From: Cyanobacteria bacterium UBA2855
Lineage (GTDB): Bacteria; Cyanobacteriota; Vampirovibrionia; Gastranaerophilales; Gastranaerophilaceae
Reading direction: 5' to 3'
NCBI GenBank assembly: GCA_002350725.1
Contig: DEFJ01000011.1
Coordinates: forward strand, 6,049-42,405
DNA length: 36,357 nt
Under the pieces are notes generated by a model. That model searched no databases, was not told the origin of the DNA, and was given only the letters and a program-made list of their open reading frames with translations. A program made the position numbers and the translations under genes. Shown piece after piece: positions 15,442 to 24,768 of the stretch. Position 1 is the stretch's first letter. Each line of letters opens with the position of its first letter.

Positions 15442-16377
15442 ATGTCTAATTTGAAAGATATAAAAAACAGAATACAAAGTGTTGAAAGTACCAAAAAAAT
15501 TACAAGAGCAATGAAGATGGTTGCTTCTGCCAAGGTAAAAAAAGCAGAAATGAACGTTAAAGCTTCAAGACCTTTTACCGAAAATCTTAATAATCTTTTT
15601 AGAAAAATGATTGATTATGTTCAACAAAATTTCAGCAGCTCAACATTAAGGATAAAATCACCTATAGATAATTATCCTGAATTACTTAAAATCAGAGAAA
15701 CACAATCTGTGGGTTTGCTAGTTAACACTTCAAACAAGGGTCTTGCCGGAGCATATAATGCAAATATTGTCAGAAAAACTATAAGCATTGTAAAAGAATA
15801 TAATAAACAAGGCATAAAAACTTACTTGTTTATTATTGGACAAAAAGGACTGGCAACACTCAAAAGAAAAATTGAGCCTTATAACTGCGAAATAGCAAAA
15901 TCATATTTGGCTATAGCAAATAATCCAACCCCTGAATCAGCAAAGATTGTTACTGAAGATTTAGCAGAATATTTTGTTAACAAACAAATTGACAAGATTG
16001 AAATTATTACAACAAGATTCAAAAATATGATGAGCTACTTTGTAGAAGATTGGACGGTTTTACCGTTAAAAACACTTACTCAAGAGCACGACAAGATATC
16101 GGACGGTGTCATTGACCCGCTTATGGAATTTGAGCCGGACAAACATCATATTTTACAAAAAATTGTTCCTATGTACATTACAAACATTATTTATCAATCT
16201 CTATTAGAAGCCCAAGCAAGCGAATTAGCATCAAGAATGACCGCTATGTCGGCAGCAACAAACAATGCTGAAAAAATGATTACATCGCTTTCGATTGAGT
16301 ACAACAAACTTAGACAATCGGCTATCACAAACGAAATCGTAGAAGTTGTTTCGGGCGCTAATGCTCAGATGAACTAA
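15442..16377 (+). CDS. atpG: F-type ATP synthase subunit gamma
   Basis: Gamma is the central rotor shaft. The 311-residue protein opens with the long coiled-coil helix (KDIKNRIQSVESTKKITRAM) and closes with the matching helix (ASRMTAMSAATNNA, then YNKLRQSAITNEI). It has some additional residues near 65-90, but the segment around residues 200-240 runs directly from LPL to the EPD motif and lacks the roughly 35-residue insertion found in cyanobacterial and plastid gamma. The ATG at 15442 follows AAGGA seven or so bases upstream. No epsilon or beta gene follows. Its 3' end overlaps the converging gene at 16358 by 20 bases. Confidence 0.93.
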   Translation: MSNLKDIKNRIQSVESTKKITRAMKMVASAKVKKAEMNVKASRPFTENLNNLFRKMIDYVQQNFSSSTLRIKSPIDNYPELLKIRETQSVGLLVNTSNKGLAGAYNANIVRKTISIVKEYNKQGIKTYLFIIGQKGLATLKRKIEPYNCEIAKSYLAIANNPTPESAKIVTEDLAEYFVNKQIDKIEIITTRFKNMMSYFVEDWTVLPLKTLTQEHDKISDGVIDPLMEFEPDKHHILQKIVPMYITNIIYQSLLEAQASELASRMTAMSAATNNAEKMITSLSIEYNKLRQSAITNEIVEVVSGANAQMN

Positions 16378-17197
16378 CTTTGCCATATTGATTTGCGTGT
16401 TTGGCACGTTCTTTTTGTATAATTTCGAATGCAATTTCTTTAAGTAACTTTATTTTTTCAGGGAACATTAAGGACTCAGTATAATTGTCCTCTTTATAAC
16501 ATCCTAAAATCTCGCGCTTTGCATGCAGCATTCTTTTTGCAACTTTAAATTCAACCGAAAAAGCTTTTAATTCCGTTTCCAAATCATATCGCAAAGCTTG
16601 TATAATTGAAATTTTTTCCGAAGCATCCATATCAGAGTCGAAGACTTTTTTAATATCTTTTCGAACACGTTTTAAGATATTTTCTTTATCTTGTTCACTA
16701 GAAAAAGTTTCATATTTATACAATGAGTTGTTGTAACAAGTCATATATTTACTTGTTAAAAGTTTGTTTTTTAATGCGCTCATTGTTCTTGCAGTATATT
16801 TTGGATTATACAGTACATCAAAAGCGTGAGCCATTTCGTGCAAAAAAGGCGGAATAAACAATTCGGAAATTTTATGCCATTTCATAGGAATTGAAATAAT
16901 TTGCCCAAGAAAATTTGTACAAGTTAAATTATCCTTATCGGCATAAATATAATCATTTTCTCCGCTATTACCTGACGATTTAAGCTCGACAATTTCAATA
17001 CGCTTTGGTTCTTTTAGAACCCTTTGGGTAATTTTTCGCAAATGTTTTACCGAAATCCTATCTTCCGGCAAATTTGAAACAATTTCATTATATAGCGCAT
17101 CACAAGAATTAAATACAGCTTTATCTCGCTCAGCAGCGCTTCCTTTGGCGTACATTGACGAATATTTAACATTAGAGGAAACTTTTACCTTAATCAT
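16358..17197 (-). CDS. HExxH-motif protein, putative zinc peptidase
   Basis: The 279-residue protein contains HEMAH (120-124) in a hydrophobic helix (FLHEMAHAFDVLY), the signature of zincin metallopeptidases. A third metal ligand cannot be fixed; D127 and glutamates beyond residue 200 are candidates. The rest is lysine-rich and mostly helical, with no signal peptide or membrane segment, so a cytoplasmic protein is likely. I do not recognise the family, and the substrate is unknown. It converges on the ATP synthase operon and overlaps the 3' end of atpG by 20 bases, so no separate terminator fits between them. Confidence 0.6.
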   Translation of the reverse strand: MIKVKVSSNVKYSSMYAKGSAAERDKAVFNSCDALYNEIVSNLPEDRISVKHLRKITQRVLKEPKRIEIVELKSSGNSGENDYIYADKDNLTCTNFLGQIISIPMKWHKISELFIPPFLHEMAHAFDVLYNPKYTARTMSALKNKLLTSKYMTCYNNSLYKYETFSSEQDKENILKRVRKDIKKVFDSDMDASEKISIIQALRYDLETELKAFSVEFKVAKRMLHAKREILGCYKEDNYTESLMFPEKIKLLKEIAFEIIQKERAKHANQYGKVSSSEH

Positions 17198-17256
17198 ATA
17201 AATATTAAAGCCGTGAAAAATGATTTTTGCGCACTAAGATAAAAAAGTAAAAAATA

Positions 17257-17661
17257 TTATACAACAGGTAGACCTAATGTACATTTATAATATAAATTTA
17301 TAATTGCAGGTATATATATTATAAAACCTATAGCAACAGCAACGATTGTGGCAAACATAACAGCTCCGGCAGAGATATCCTTTGCCATACCAACCAGTGT
17401 AGAATATTTATTATGGAATACTGCATCCAATGAAAACTCTATTGCGGAATTAATCATTTCAAAACCGACAACTAAACTTATAGCCATTAATACTATACAA
17501 ATTCTTGTTGCAGAAAGCTCCAATGCAACACCGCATAACAAAGCCAATGCACCTACAAGAAAATGAATTCTTATATTACGTTCACTTTTTAATACTATTC
17601 TTAATCCTTTTCTAGCATTCTTAAAGGTCTTTCTAAACCCCTGTGTTTTGTACTTTGTCAT
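17257..17661 (-). CDS. dgkA: Diacylglycerol/undecaprenol kinase family membrane protein
   Basis: This 134-residue protein is a three-helix membrane kinase of the DgkA family. The catalytic signature is GFEMINSAIE (66-75, E68 and E75) with AKDISAGAV (93-101, D95). The family phosphorylates diacylglycerol in Proteobacteria or undecaprenol in Gram-positive bacteria to recycle lipid carriers; the choice here is open. Its start overlaps the 3' end of ybeY by 29 bases, the same coupling seen in many bacteria where ybeY and dgkA are neighbours. Confidence 0.92.
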   Translation of the reverse strand: MTKYKTQGFRKTFKNARKGLRIVLKSERNIRIHFLVGALALLCGVALELSATRICIVLMAISLVVGFEMINSAIEFSLDAVFHNKYSTLVGMAKDISAGAVMFATIVAVAIGFIIYIPAIINLYYKCTLGLPVV

Positions 17662-18160
17662 ACCCTACAGCCTTTAACGCATTATTTTGTTTTTCAATAA
17701 TATAATTATAATCTTCTTCTGTCTGATGGTCAAATCCTAACAAATGCATAATCCCATGACTTATCAAAAAGCATAACTCATATTCTTTTGAAACTCCTTT
17801 TTTAGCTGCCTCTTCAATAACTTTATCAAGGGCAATCATAACTTCGCCTAAATTGATTTCTCCATCAAATATAAATCTATCAGAGGGCTCTGTGTCTGCA
17901 AACATAGCAAAAGTAATTATATCAGCAGGATAATCCTTATTGCGATATTCTCTGTTAATCTGATGAGTTTTTACGCTATCACAAAATAAAAAGTCAAAAG
18001 ACACCGTATTATATTCATAATCCAAAAGACAACAACGAGTCATTATATCATCCTGAGAAAGATAATATTTCAAAATCTCACGAGCTTTGTCAATAAAAAA
18101 TCTTTCATCAATCTGCCAATCGGAATAAATATTTTCACTAAAAATATTATACTCAACCAT
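17633..18160 (-). CDS. ybeY: Endoribonuclease YbeY (rRNA maturation)
   Basis: YbeY is a zinc-dependent single-strand endoribonuclease for 16S rRNA 3'-end maturation and ribosome quality control. The 175-residue protein has the metal-binding motif HGIMHLLGFDH (135-145, H135, H139, H145). The ATG at 18160 is selected because AGAGG is six bases upstream and the start follows the previous gene's stop directly; a longer frame to 18202 overlaps that gene. It sits in the order pgpH-ybeY-dgkA, the same order as in many Firmicutes and cyanobacteria. Confidence 0.95.
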   Translation of the reverse strand: MVEYNIFSENIYSDWQIDERFFIDKAREILKYYLSQDDIMTRCCLLDYEYNTVSFDFLFCDSVKTHQINREYRNKDYPADIITFAMFADTEPSDRFIFDGEINLGEVMIALDKVIEEAAKKGVSKEYELCFLISHGIMHLLGFDHQTEEDYNYIIEKQNNALKAVGYDKVQNTGV

Positions 18161-18161
18161 A

Positions 18162-20345
18162 TTATTCCTCTGAAGAATTACTATTCTTTGATTCCAACTC
18201 ATTTATTTTTTGTTCAAGATCCTCATCAAGAGTCACTCCCGGAAGTGGATTTATATCATATTTATACTTCTCGTCCTGCTCTTGATATTTAATTCTTTCG
18301 TGCTGCATACCTCTTAAAATCCTGCTAAAAGTATTTGCAATAATCTTTAAATCCTTTAAGGTTAAAGGACTATCCGATAACTGTCCGTCATTCAACCTAT
18401 CAACAATAATTTTATCAATTATATTTTCAATTTCATCAGGAGTAGGCGTTTTAAGAGATCTTACGGCTGATTCTATAGCATCGGCAAGCATTAAAATTGC
18501 CGTTTCTTTCATGTTAGGCTTTGGTCCTGAGTAACGGAATTGTTCTTCTTGAACATTTTCTGCCCCCTCTTCTTTTACTGCCTCGTTATAAAAATAACTT
18601 ACTAATCCTTCTCCATGGTGCTGTAATATAAAATTATTGATAATAGACGGCAAACCATATTTTTTAGCTATTTCAACACCCTCTTTTGTATGAGCTGTAA
18701 TAAGCATTTTACTTCCAAGAGGATTGTGATTTTTGTGCGGATTATCTATACCAAAATACGACTGGTTTTCAACAAAAAACAGCGGACGACGAAGTTTTCC
18801 GATATCGTGATATAAAGCACCAACTTTCGCTAAAATAGGATTTGCGCCAATTGCTTCGGCGGCAGCCTCACACAAATTCGAGACCATCAAACTGTGATGA
18901 TATGTCCCGGGTGCCTTATCCAGCAAGGTTTTCAACACTTGATGTTCTGTTAATTCCGCTAATCCATATGGAGTTATAATACCAAATATCCCCTCAAACA
19001 AAGGCACAACAATAAATACTATCATTGAACTTATAATACCGTTAAGAGCGATATAACCACAATCATACACAAGTCGCAGGTTGCTGACATCAATAAGACA
19101 TTTTTCAAGCATATATATACTCATAACAATAAGCACACCGCCTAATGAAACAATACAACCTGCCTTTATCAAATCAACACGTCTTGAATATCTAATTTGT
19201 GACATTGTAATTCCTGCAACCAAAGTTAACAGCAAAAATGTAATAATGAATTGAGCAGGATACTGAACTCCAACTGCTAAAATAGAAATTAAAACGATAG
19301 AAGCGGCAAATGCCACTCTTGGACTTGTAAAAATAGAAAGCAACATTACAAAAGCCGGCACAGGAATAACATATGGAGAAAAACCTGTCGGAATAACAGC
19401 AGCAACAATTGCCATTATAACCGAAAGTACAGCCGCAACACCAAAATATCGCGGAGCAACGTACTGTTTTGCGAAAAATTTCATATATGATACAAAGATA
19501 AAAGTTGACAACCCAATTAAGCAAAACAAAGCTAGCAAACCTTGCCAATTTAACTCATATACATTATATCCTGCCTGCCTTAAGGCATCACGCTTTAATT
19601 TCGTAACCGGCTCACCCTCAAATACGATTTTTTCCCCTTTTTGAAAGGTAATTTCGTACGGTTTTACTGAATTTTCAGCATTTTTACGAGCTATCTCGGT
19701 TGCGAATTCATCAATTACTAAATTCGGAACCAAAATTTGGTTTAGCAGGGCATTAACAATCGTAACCTGACGTTTTGAAACATTTGAGACAAGATGATCT
19801 GATATTATCTTGTCAATATTATTATTATCAAAATCTTTTTCAGACAATCCCGCAGATAAAATATTTGTCAAGGTTGAATTTGCTTTATCAAAAGCTTCCC
19901 TTAATGAATTTTCATCAACTTTTAAGAAAAAGTCAATAACAAATTTCTTTGTTGCGGGCTGAGGGATATCGAATAATATATTCAGCTCTTCCTCTTTGAC
20001 AGACTCGGAAACTGATTTTTTCCTTATTTGAAAAATAGATGTTTCTAATGTTTCAAGATTGTTTTTAATGAAATCGTCTTCCGCAGTAGTAAAAACGGGA
20101 TCTACCTGTTGGGCAACTTCCTTTTTACGCATTTCTGTACGTTTTACATCAATAACGGTAAGAGTTTTCTCGGCTTTTATATCTTTTTTACTCACACCAT
20201 TTTCAATTATACTTTGAAAAAAGAAATTTTGAGAAGCTACAATAGCCGTCATTATCAGAGTAAACCAGAAAAAAGCAGATATTTTCAACATTAATGATGA
20301 AAACATAAATTCTTTAATTTTACTAAATATATTGCTGTTTATCAT
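18162..20345 (-). CDS. pgpH: 7TM-HD phosphodiesterase, PgpH/YqfF type
   Basis: The 727-residue protein has an N-terminal membrane segment (about 17-37), a large outside domain of the 7TMR-HDED type (about 40-265), seven membrane helices (about 268-470) and a cytoplasmic HD domain. The HD motif is YHDIGK with H513 and D514, followed by the expected HHGEG. In Listeria and other bacteria PgpH degrades cyclic di-AMP, linking it to osmotic and cell-wall control; that function is inferred from family. It has AAGGTGG as Shine-Dalgarno sequence and precedes ybeY with a one-base gap. Confidence 0.93.
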   Translation of the reverse strand: MINSNIFSKIKEFMFSSLMLKISAFFWFTLIMTAIVASQNFFFQSIIENGVSKKDIKAEKTLTVIDVKRTEMRKKEVAQQVDPVFTTAEDDFIKNNLETLETSIFQIRKKSVSESVKEEELNILFDIPQPATKKFVIDFFLKVDENSLREAFDKANSTLTNILSAGLSEKDFDNNNIDKIISDHLVSNVSKRQVTIVNALLNQILVPNLVIDEFATEIARKNAENSVKPYEITFQKGEKIVFEGEPVTKLKRDALRQAGYNVYELNWQGLLALFCLIGLSTFIFVSYMKFFAKQYVAPRYFGVAAVLSVIMAIVAAVIPTGFSPYVIPVPAFVMLLSIFTSPRVAFAASIVLISILAVGVQYPAQFIITFLLLTLVAGITMSQIRYSRRVDLIKAGCIVSLGGVLIVMSIYMLEKCLIDVSNLRLVYDCGYIALNGIISSMIVFIVVPLFEGIFGIITPYGLAELTEHQVLKTLLDKAPGTYHHSLMVSNLCEAAAEAIGANPILAKVGALYHDIGKLRRPLFFVENQSYFGIDNPHKNHNPLGSKMLITAHTKEGVEIAKKYGLPSIINNFILQHHGEGLVSYFYNEAVKEEGAENVQEEQFRYSGPKPNMKETAILMLADAIESAVRSLKTPTPDEIENIIDKIIVDRLNDGQLSDSPLTLKDLKIIANTFSRILRGMQHERIKYQEQDEKYKYDINPLPGVTLDEDLEQKINELESKNSNSSEE

Positions 20346-20370
20346 ATACCACCTTTTGTTAATACCAACA

Positions 20371-21330
20371 CTATTTTAAATCCTCAGACAAATTTTTCAA
20401 GTCAGAAACCTTTAATCGTCTTTGAATATCTTCCAACAATTTTCTATTGATTGAAATTAAATCCGCAAACACTGCAAACAGTCCTATCTGAATGCCTGAG
20501 AGCATAAGTATTGCCGCTAATATCAGGGATTGAATATGACCACTGCCACTACCGGTTATATAAAAATACATAAAGCGGATACCCAATAAAAATCCGAAAA
20601 ATAATACAAATAACGCACATATTGCAAAAAATCTAAAGGGTCTGTACACGACAAACATCCTTAGCATTGTAAATGCTGAACGAACGATATATACAAACAT
20701 ATTCTTAAAAAGTCGTGATTCACGCATATTTGGATTTACGTTTATATCTACACATTCTATCGTCAAATCTTTAGCCTTTGCCTGAATTATCGTCTCTAAA
20801 GTATATGTATATTTATCGAATACATTTAACTGAATTGCCGCATTTTTCGAAAAAGCTCTAAAGCCGCTCGGAGCATCTTTAACAGAAGTCGAGCTTAATA
20901 AGCGTACAACCAAAGAACCTAAACTTTGTAATATTTTTTTTAAAATAGAAAAGTGTTCTATTTTTGATACAGGACGAGTTCCTATAACAATATCCGCCCG
21001 CTTTTCAATTATCGGTTTAACAAGTTTTTCTATATCTGTAGCACAATATTGATTGTCAGCATCCGTGTTTACAATAATATCAGCACCCATATCTAACGCA
21101 ACCGATAAACCGGCAGTAAAAGCTTTTGCCAGACCACAATTATTTTCAAAACGTACAATCTTACTTACACCCAGTTCTTTTGCTATATCTGAAGTTTTAT
21201 CAGTAGAGCCATCGTCTATTATAAGAACTTCTATTTCATCAATACCGTCAATACATTTGGGTAACTCTCGGAGCGTTACCGGTAATGACTTCTCCTCATT
21301 TAAACATGGAATCTGTATTACAAGTTTCAT
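20371..21330 (-). CDS. GT2 glycosyltransferase with two C-terminal membrane helices
   Basis: The 319-residue protein has a GT-A domain with IPCLNEE (7-13), the nucleotide-binding IIDDGSTD (37-44) and a DxD metal site (D90-A-D92). Two membrane helices follow (about 233-257 and 267-290). This layout is that of dolichol/polyprenyl-phosphate glycosyltransferases (DPM1/GtrB/ArnC group), which move a sugar from a nucleotide donor to a lipid carrier on the inner membrane. The sugar is unknown. It lies 25 bases before pgpH in the same direction. Confidence 0.88.
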   Translation of the reverse strand: MKLVIQIPCLNEEKSLPVTLRELPKCIDGIDEIEVLIIDDGSTDKTSDIAKELGVSKIVRFENNCGLAKAFTAGLSVALDMGADIIVNTDADNQYCATDIEKLVKPIIEKRADIVIGTRPVSKIEHFSILKKILQSLGSLVVRLLSSTSVKDAPSGFRAFSKNAAIQLNVFDKYTYTLETIIQAKAKDLTIECVDINVNPNMRESRLFKNMFVYIVRSAFTMLRMFVVYRPFRFFAICALFVLFFGFLLGIRFMYFYITGSGSGHIQSLILAAILMLSGIQIGLFAVFADLISINRKLLEDIQRRLKVSDLKNLSEDLK

Positions 21331-21382
21331 AAGATACCTTTTTGAAATGATTATATCATAAAAACAAAAAATACCAATATTA

Positions 21383-22357
21383 TTAAGAGCTTGTACCGAT
21401 TAAATCTTTTGAAATTACTCTGTCTAAAATAAATTTTGTAATATCTTGCTCTAAATTAGAACCAAAGTGCGAATTTATCTCTTTTATAAAATAGCAAGGA
21501 CTGGTAACATTTATCTCTATTATTTTTTCGTCAATAACGTCTAATCCGACAAGAGGTAATCCCATTGAATTTAACCTTTTTGCAACAGGAGTAAACAAAT
21601 CTAATTCTCTATTTGTCAATTCTGCTTTTATAATATTCTCATCGGAATGTTCATTGAATTTAAAATCATTTTTACCGGGTAATTTTTGTACACAATAAGG
21701 CAAAACCTTATCACCCAAAAACAAAACTCTCTTATCACCGTTTATAGCCGCAGGAATATATTTCTGAACCATAACCATTGTTTTTCCGCCGTTTGTCATT
21801 AAATTTATTATAACAGAAGTATTTTTATCACCCTGTTTTAAAGTCATAACGCCGGAACCAAAACATTGGTTTAGAGGTTTTAAAACAATTTCTCCACACT
21901 CATTTAAAAAGTTCAATATATCGTTCTTAGAAGAAGTTACAATATATTTAGGCATAAGCTCAGAAAAATATGCAGTGTGAAATTTTTCATTGAAATCTCT
22001 GACAGCACTTGGTTCATTCATAATCATTGTTTTATCTCTATCAACAAAATCAAAGATATAGGTTGAATTTATATAATCGTTATCAACCGGGGGATCTTGC
22101 CTAAACATTACAAGTTGAAAATCTTCAATTTGCCTTAACATATCAGTTTTATCATAAAATATATCATTCTCTTTTTCATACGCAGAATAACAATGGGCAA
22201 AAGCTTTCTTATTCATCAAAGCTAAACCGTCAATTGTCGTAATAGAAACAGAATGTCCATATCTAAGAATCTCACGTATTATCCAAAAATTTGTTACCAG
22301 ATTATTAAATTCGAAATACTTTAACTCAATCCTGTCAATTATAAATAAAATATTCAT
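21383..22357 (-). CDS. gshB: Glutathione synthetase-like ATP-grasp enzyme
   Basis: The 324-residue protein matches the prokaryotic GshB pattern: FRQDPPVD (85-92), the ATP-grasp LKPLNQCFGSG (159-169), NGDKRVLFLG (206-215), GLDVI (271-275) and EINVTSP (281-287). GshB adds glycine to gamma-glutamylcysteine to give glutathione. The loop usually rich in glycine (GMGG) is altered to NQCFGSG, so the substrate may differ. No gshA lies nearby. The ATG at 22357 is preferred over a GTG four codons upstream because GAGG is six bases before it. It is the first host gene beyond the phage operon terminator. Confidence 0.82.
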   Translation of the reverse strand: MNILFIIDRIELKYFEFNNLVTNFWIIREILRYGHSVSITTIDGLALMNKKAFAHCYSAYEKENDIFYDKTDMLRQIEDFQLVMFRQDPPVDNDYINSTYIFDFVDRDKTMIMNEPSAVRDFNEKFHTAYFSELMPKYIVTSSKNDILNFLNECGEIVLKPLNQCFGSGVMTLKQGDKNTSVIINLMTNGGKTMVMVQKYIPAAINGDKRVLFLGDKVLPYCVQKLPGKNDFKFNEHSDENIIKAELTNRELDLFTPVAKRLNSMGLPLVGLDVIDEKIIEINVTSPCYFIKEINSHFGSNLEQDITKFILDRVISKDLIGTSS

Positions 22358-22435
22358 ATACAACCTCACTTTTGAATAATGGTAGCACTAATAAAAACTT
22401 ATAACAATAGACATAAGAATATAAGCAAAAAAAAT

Positions 22436-22468
22436 CCCGACAGAATTAGATTTACTAACTCTATCGGG
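22436..22468 (-). terminator. Terminator of the phage operon
   Basis: CCCGACAGAATTAG (22436-22449) pairs with CTAACTCTATCGGG (22455-22468), a 14-bp stem with two G-T pairs and a five-base loop. On the minus strand a run of eight Ts follows. It lies 46 bases beyond the last phage gene and 78 bases before the gshB start. Confidence 0.88.
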
Positions 22469-22514
22469 AGTTGATTTACATAAAAACGAAGGGGATATGA
22501 ATAAGAAATAAAAC

Positions 22515-22760
22515 TTATGCGTTACATTTTTTAGTTAAATTATATTCAACAGAATCGATTCTATGATGCGCAGATTTTAAAGATTGTTCTGTTACAATCA
22601 TCCGTTCAAGAATGTTATTGTACTTTCTCATATCATTTTTTAGTTCTTCAATTTGTAATTGCATAAATGAAATCGTAGTCTTGTACACTCCAATAAATAC
22701 CCCAATTGCGATTAATTGAATAGTTACAGATATAACTAAATCTAAATTTATTCCATGCAT
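22515..22760 (-). CDS. Small phage membrane protein, holin-like
   Basis: The 81-residue protein has one membrane segment near the N-terminus (about residues 6-27) followed by a charged coiled coil (about 32-72). It is the last gene of the phage operon, the usual place of lysis genes, which suggests a holin or similar lysis accessory; the topology is like small single-pass phage holin/haemolysin proteins but with the coiled coil after the membrane segment. The ATG at 22760 is used because GGAG is nine bases upstream; the in-frame ATG at 22775 lies inside the end of the previous gene without an RBS. No endolysin gene accompanies it. Confidence 0.55.
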   Translation of the reverse strand: MHGINLDLVISVTIQLIAIGVFIGVYKTTISFMQLQIEELKNDMRKYNNILERMIVTEQSLKSAHHRIDSVEYNLTKKCNA

Positions 22761-22764
22761 ACAT

Positions 22765-23202
22765 CTACGCTCCATAAAAATCTTTTAATACCTGTTGTTT
22801 ACATTCATTTATGAACTCTTCGGTTACAATTACTTTATTTTGAACAGGCTCAATAACCTCAATGAAATCAGGTTTTTGATAAGTTAATACGGGTATTCCT
22901 ACTTGTAATAACGGTAAAATATCAGATAAAAAATCCCTAATTGTATCGTCTTGCATTTTTACATCGCGCCTAACCCAACCCAAGGATGTCTCGAAAAACT
23001 CTTTCTCAAATCGCATCTCTCGCTCTTGAATTAATTCAATATCATCTTCAAAATAAATTTCACCATTAAAATTTATGATATTTTTATTTGTTTCATTTAT
23101 ATTTAAATCTTTGTATTGCGGCATAAACGCAAGAGTATCTTGTAGCTTATGTTTATCTTCATCAAATAAAACTATTTTGTTATTATCTTCAACGTAATAC
23201 AT
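22765..23202 (-). CDS. Fibre-associated phage protein of unknown function
   Basis: The 145-residue acidic protein has no membrane segment. Its central part reads FETSLGWVRRDVKMQ and continues with a DFLSDILPLLQVG segment. It begins on the last base of the fibre gene's stop (TAATG), so it is translationally coupled to it. By position it may be a fibre chaperone or a second fibre-tip component, but I do not recognise the family. Confidence 0.65.
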   Translation of the reverse strand: MYYVEDNNKIVLFDEDKHKLQDTLAFMPQYKDLNINETNKNIINFNGEIYFEDDIELIQEREMRFEKEFFETSLGWVRRDVKMQDDTIRDFLSDILPLLQVGIPVLTYQKPDFIEVIEPVQNKVIVTEEFINECKQQVLKDFYGA

Positions 23203-24203
23203 TAGTTAGCCTCGCTTTCTGAACCTTGTGCATAATAGAACCTAAAAAAATCAAATTCTCCACTGCCTGTGGCAGTATAATTAACCTGCAACACATCTCT
23301 TTTTCTGACTGGAGCATATAATCGTATAACACCAACAGTATCTTTTTGTAGTGAAACAAAGAAGCCTGTGGTTTTATTGACTAAGTCAACATATTGGTCA
23401 TTTTGTCCATTTGTAAATCTGCAAATATTATAATACCCGTTAGCAGGAGCAGTATATTTTGTACCGCTTGCACCAATGGTTAAATTAATATACTTGTTAC
23501 TAGGCATGCCCATACTTGCAATATAGCTTTTATCTGCACTTGTAAACAGTCTTATAGGTTGAAAGGCTGTTAGTATTGAATTTACATTACCATTTGTTAC
23601 ATTTATTATTGCCACAACAGCTACATTTGAATTATGATATGCACCGCCGTTAGTTGTTTCTCTAAAATAATTCAAATCTTCATCAAAGTATCTATAGTAT
23701 AAATTTGTGGCAGGTGCTATTTCGTAACTGCCAACTCCTGCTGTAGTCCAAAGCCATACACCACCAGTCGTAGATAACACTACACATGCATTCTCATTAC
23801 GATTGCTCTCTACTGTTGTAGTAATGTCGTTTTCCAAAGTATACTCGACATTACGTAAAGTACCATCTGCATTTCTACCCTGTGGAATTAAAACCTTTAA
23901 TCCCGCTTTTAATGTAACCGTATTTCCCGAATAGGTTATAACTCCGTTCGGAGCCTCAAGAATACAGTTACTGATTTGAGTTTTATTTAATAATTTATTG
24001 TTTACATAATCACCTAAATCTAAAGCATAGTTTAATCCCTTATAAGTATCATCAATAAATTTATTAAAATTTTCTCCTGACAAAACATCAGGTTCATTTG
24101 ATTTAAATCCATTTAAAATCTTATCTTCATTAAAATCAGCTTTTTGTCCTTGCACAGCAAATTCGGCAGGAACAGATATATTTGGTCTTGTTGGCTTACT
24201 CAT
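23202..24203 (-). CDS. Putative tail fibre / receptor-binding protein
   Basis: The 333-residue protein follows the gpI-like gene, the standard position of tail fibres. The N-terminal part (about 1-70) is polar with a segment LSGENFNKFIDDTYKGLNYA that may attach to the baseplate. The remainder is Asn/Thr/Gly/Tyr-rich and beta-structured, typical of trimeric fibres and receptor-binding tips. It would bind the surface of the target cell. AAGGAG lies about ten bases before the ATG, which overlaps the end of the gpI-like gene by eight bases. Confidence 0.7.
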   Translation of the reverse strand: MSKPTRPNISVPAEFAVQGQKADFNEDKILNGFKSNEPDVLSGENFNKFIDDTYKGLNYALDLGDYVNNKLLNKTQISNCILEAPNGVITYSGNTVTLKAGLKVLIPQGRNADGTLRNVEYTLENDITTTVESNRNENACVVLSTTGGVWLWTTAGVGSYEIAPATNLYYRYFDEDLNYFRETTNGGAYHNSNVAVVAIINVTNGNVNSILTAFQPIRLFTSADKSYIASMGMPSNKYINLTIGASGTKYTAPANGYYNICRFTNGQNDQYVDLVNKTTGFFVSLQKDTVGVIRLYAPVRKRDVLQVNYTATGSGEFDFFRFYYAQGSESEAN

Positions 24204-24768
24204 TTATCTTAATCTCCTTTATATAAATTCCCTCACATACAATATCTCGCAAATTATTTAGACCTTGACCGGTTAAGAAAATATTATCTCCATACAAATG
24301 TAAAACCAATTCGGAATCACTATTTGTCAAAAATACAGTATCTGAATTAGTAATAATTTTTATATTTCGTATAAGCTCTTCAAAAGTTGAAAATGTAGTA
24401 TTCTTTGATATATAAGTATAAATTTTTTGCAAATATTCACTATCTTCCAATGATAAATTTTTATATGGCGACTCTCCTGAACTGGAAAAGTAAAAATACT
24501 TATTTTCATTTATGTGAAACAAATTTAATGCAAAGAAATTATCTATAGTTATGGAATCTCTTGAAGCACCGACTTCTTCCCCCGCAAAATCAAGCATTTT
24601 ACCTTTGCAGTTTGAAATATCATAGCTGTTCAACAGTGCTAAAAGTACAGTTTGAATAGCATTAAACCTCTTACCTATCAATTTCATTACGGCAACAAGC
24701 TCCGGAATTGTTCTTAGATAAGGTAAGAGATAACTTACCGACAGGTTTTCAAAATCATATACTATCAT
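24196..24768 (-). CDS. Baseplate protein, gpI/DUF2612-like
   Basis: The 190-residue protein lies between the gpJ-like and fibre genes. The segment CKGKMLDFAGEEVGASRDS (about 54-72) corresponds to the LD-G-x-x-G-x-x-R motif of tail protein I and DUF2612 proteins, which link wedges to fibres at the baseplate rim. It starts inside the gpJ-like gene (14-base overlap) with AGGAGG upstream. Confidence 0.75.
   Translation of the reverse strand: MIVYDFENLSVSYLLPYLRTIPELVAVMKLIGKRFNAIQTVLLALLNSYDISNCKGKMLDFAGEEVGASRDSITIDNFFALNLFHINENKYFYFSSSGESPYKNLSLEDSEYLQKIYTYISKNTTFSTFEELIRNIKIITNSDTVFLTNSDSELVLHLYGDNIFLTGQGLNNLRDIVCEGIYIKEIKINE

Noticed and set aside
15442..16377. Frame extending gamma upstream to 15316
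   Set aside because: It would overlap the zinc-finger gene, and the ATG at 15442 has a good RBS and opens the conserved gamma N-terminus.
22370..22514. Prophage attachment site near gshB
   Set aside because: No tRNA gene is present here, and the right end of the element is not in view for comparing direct repeats.
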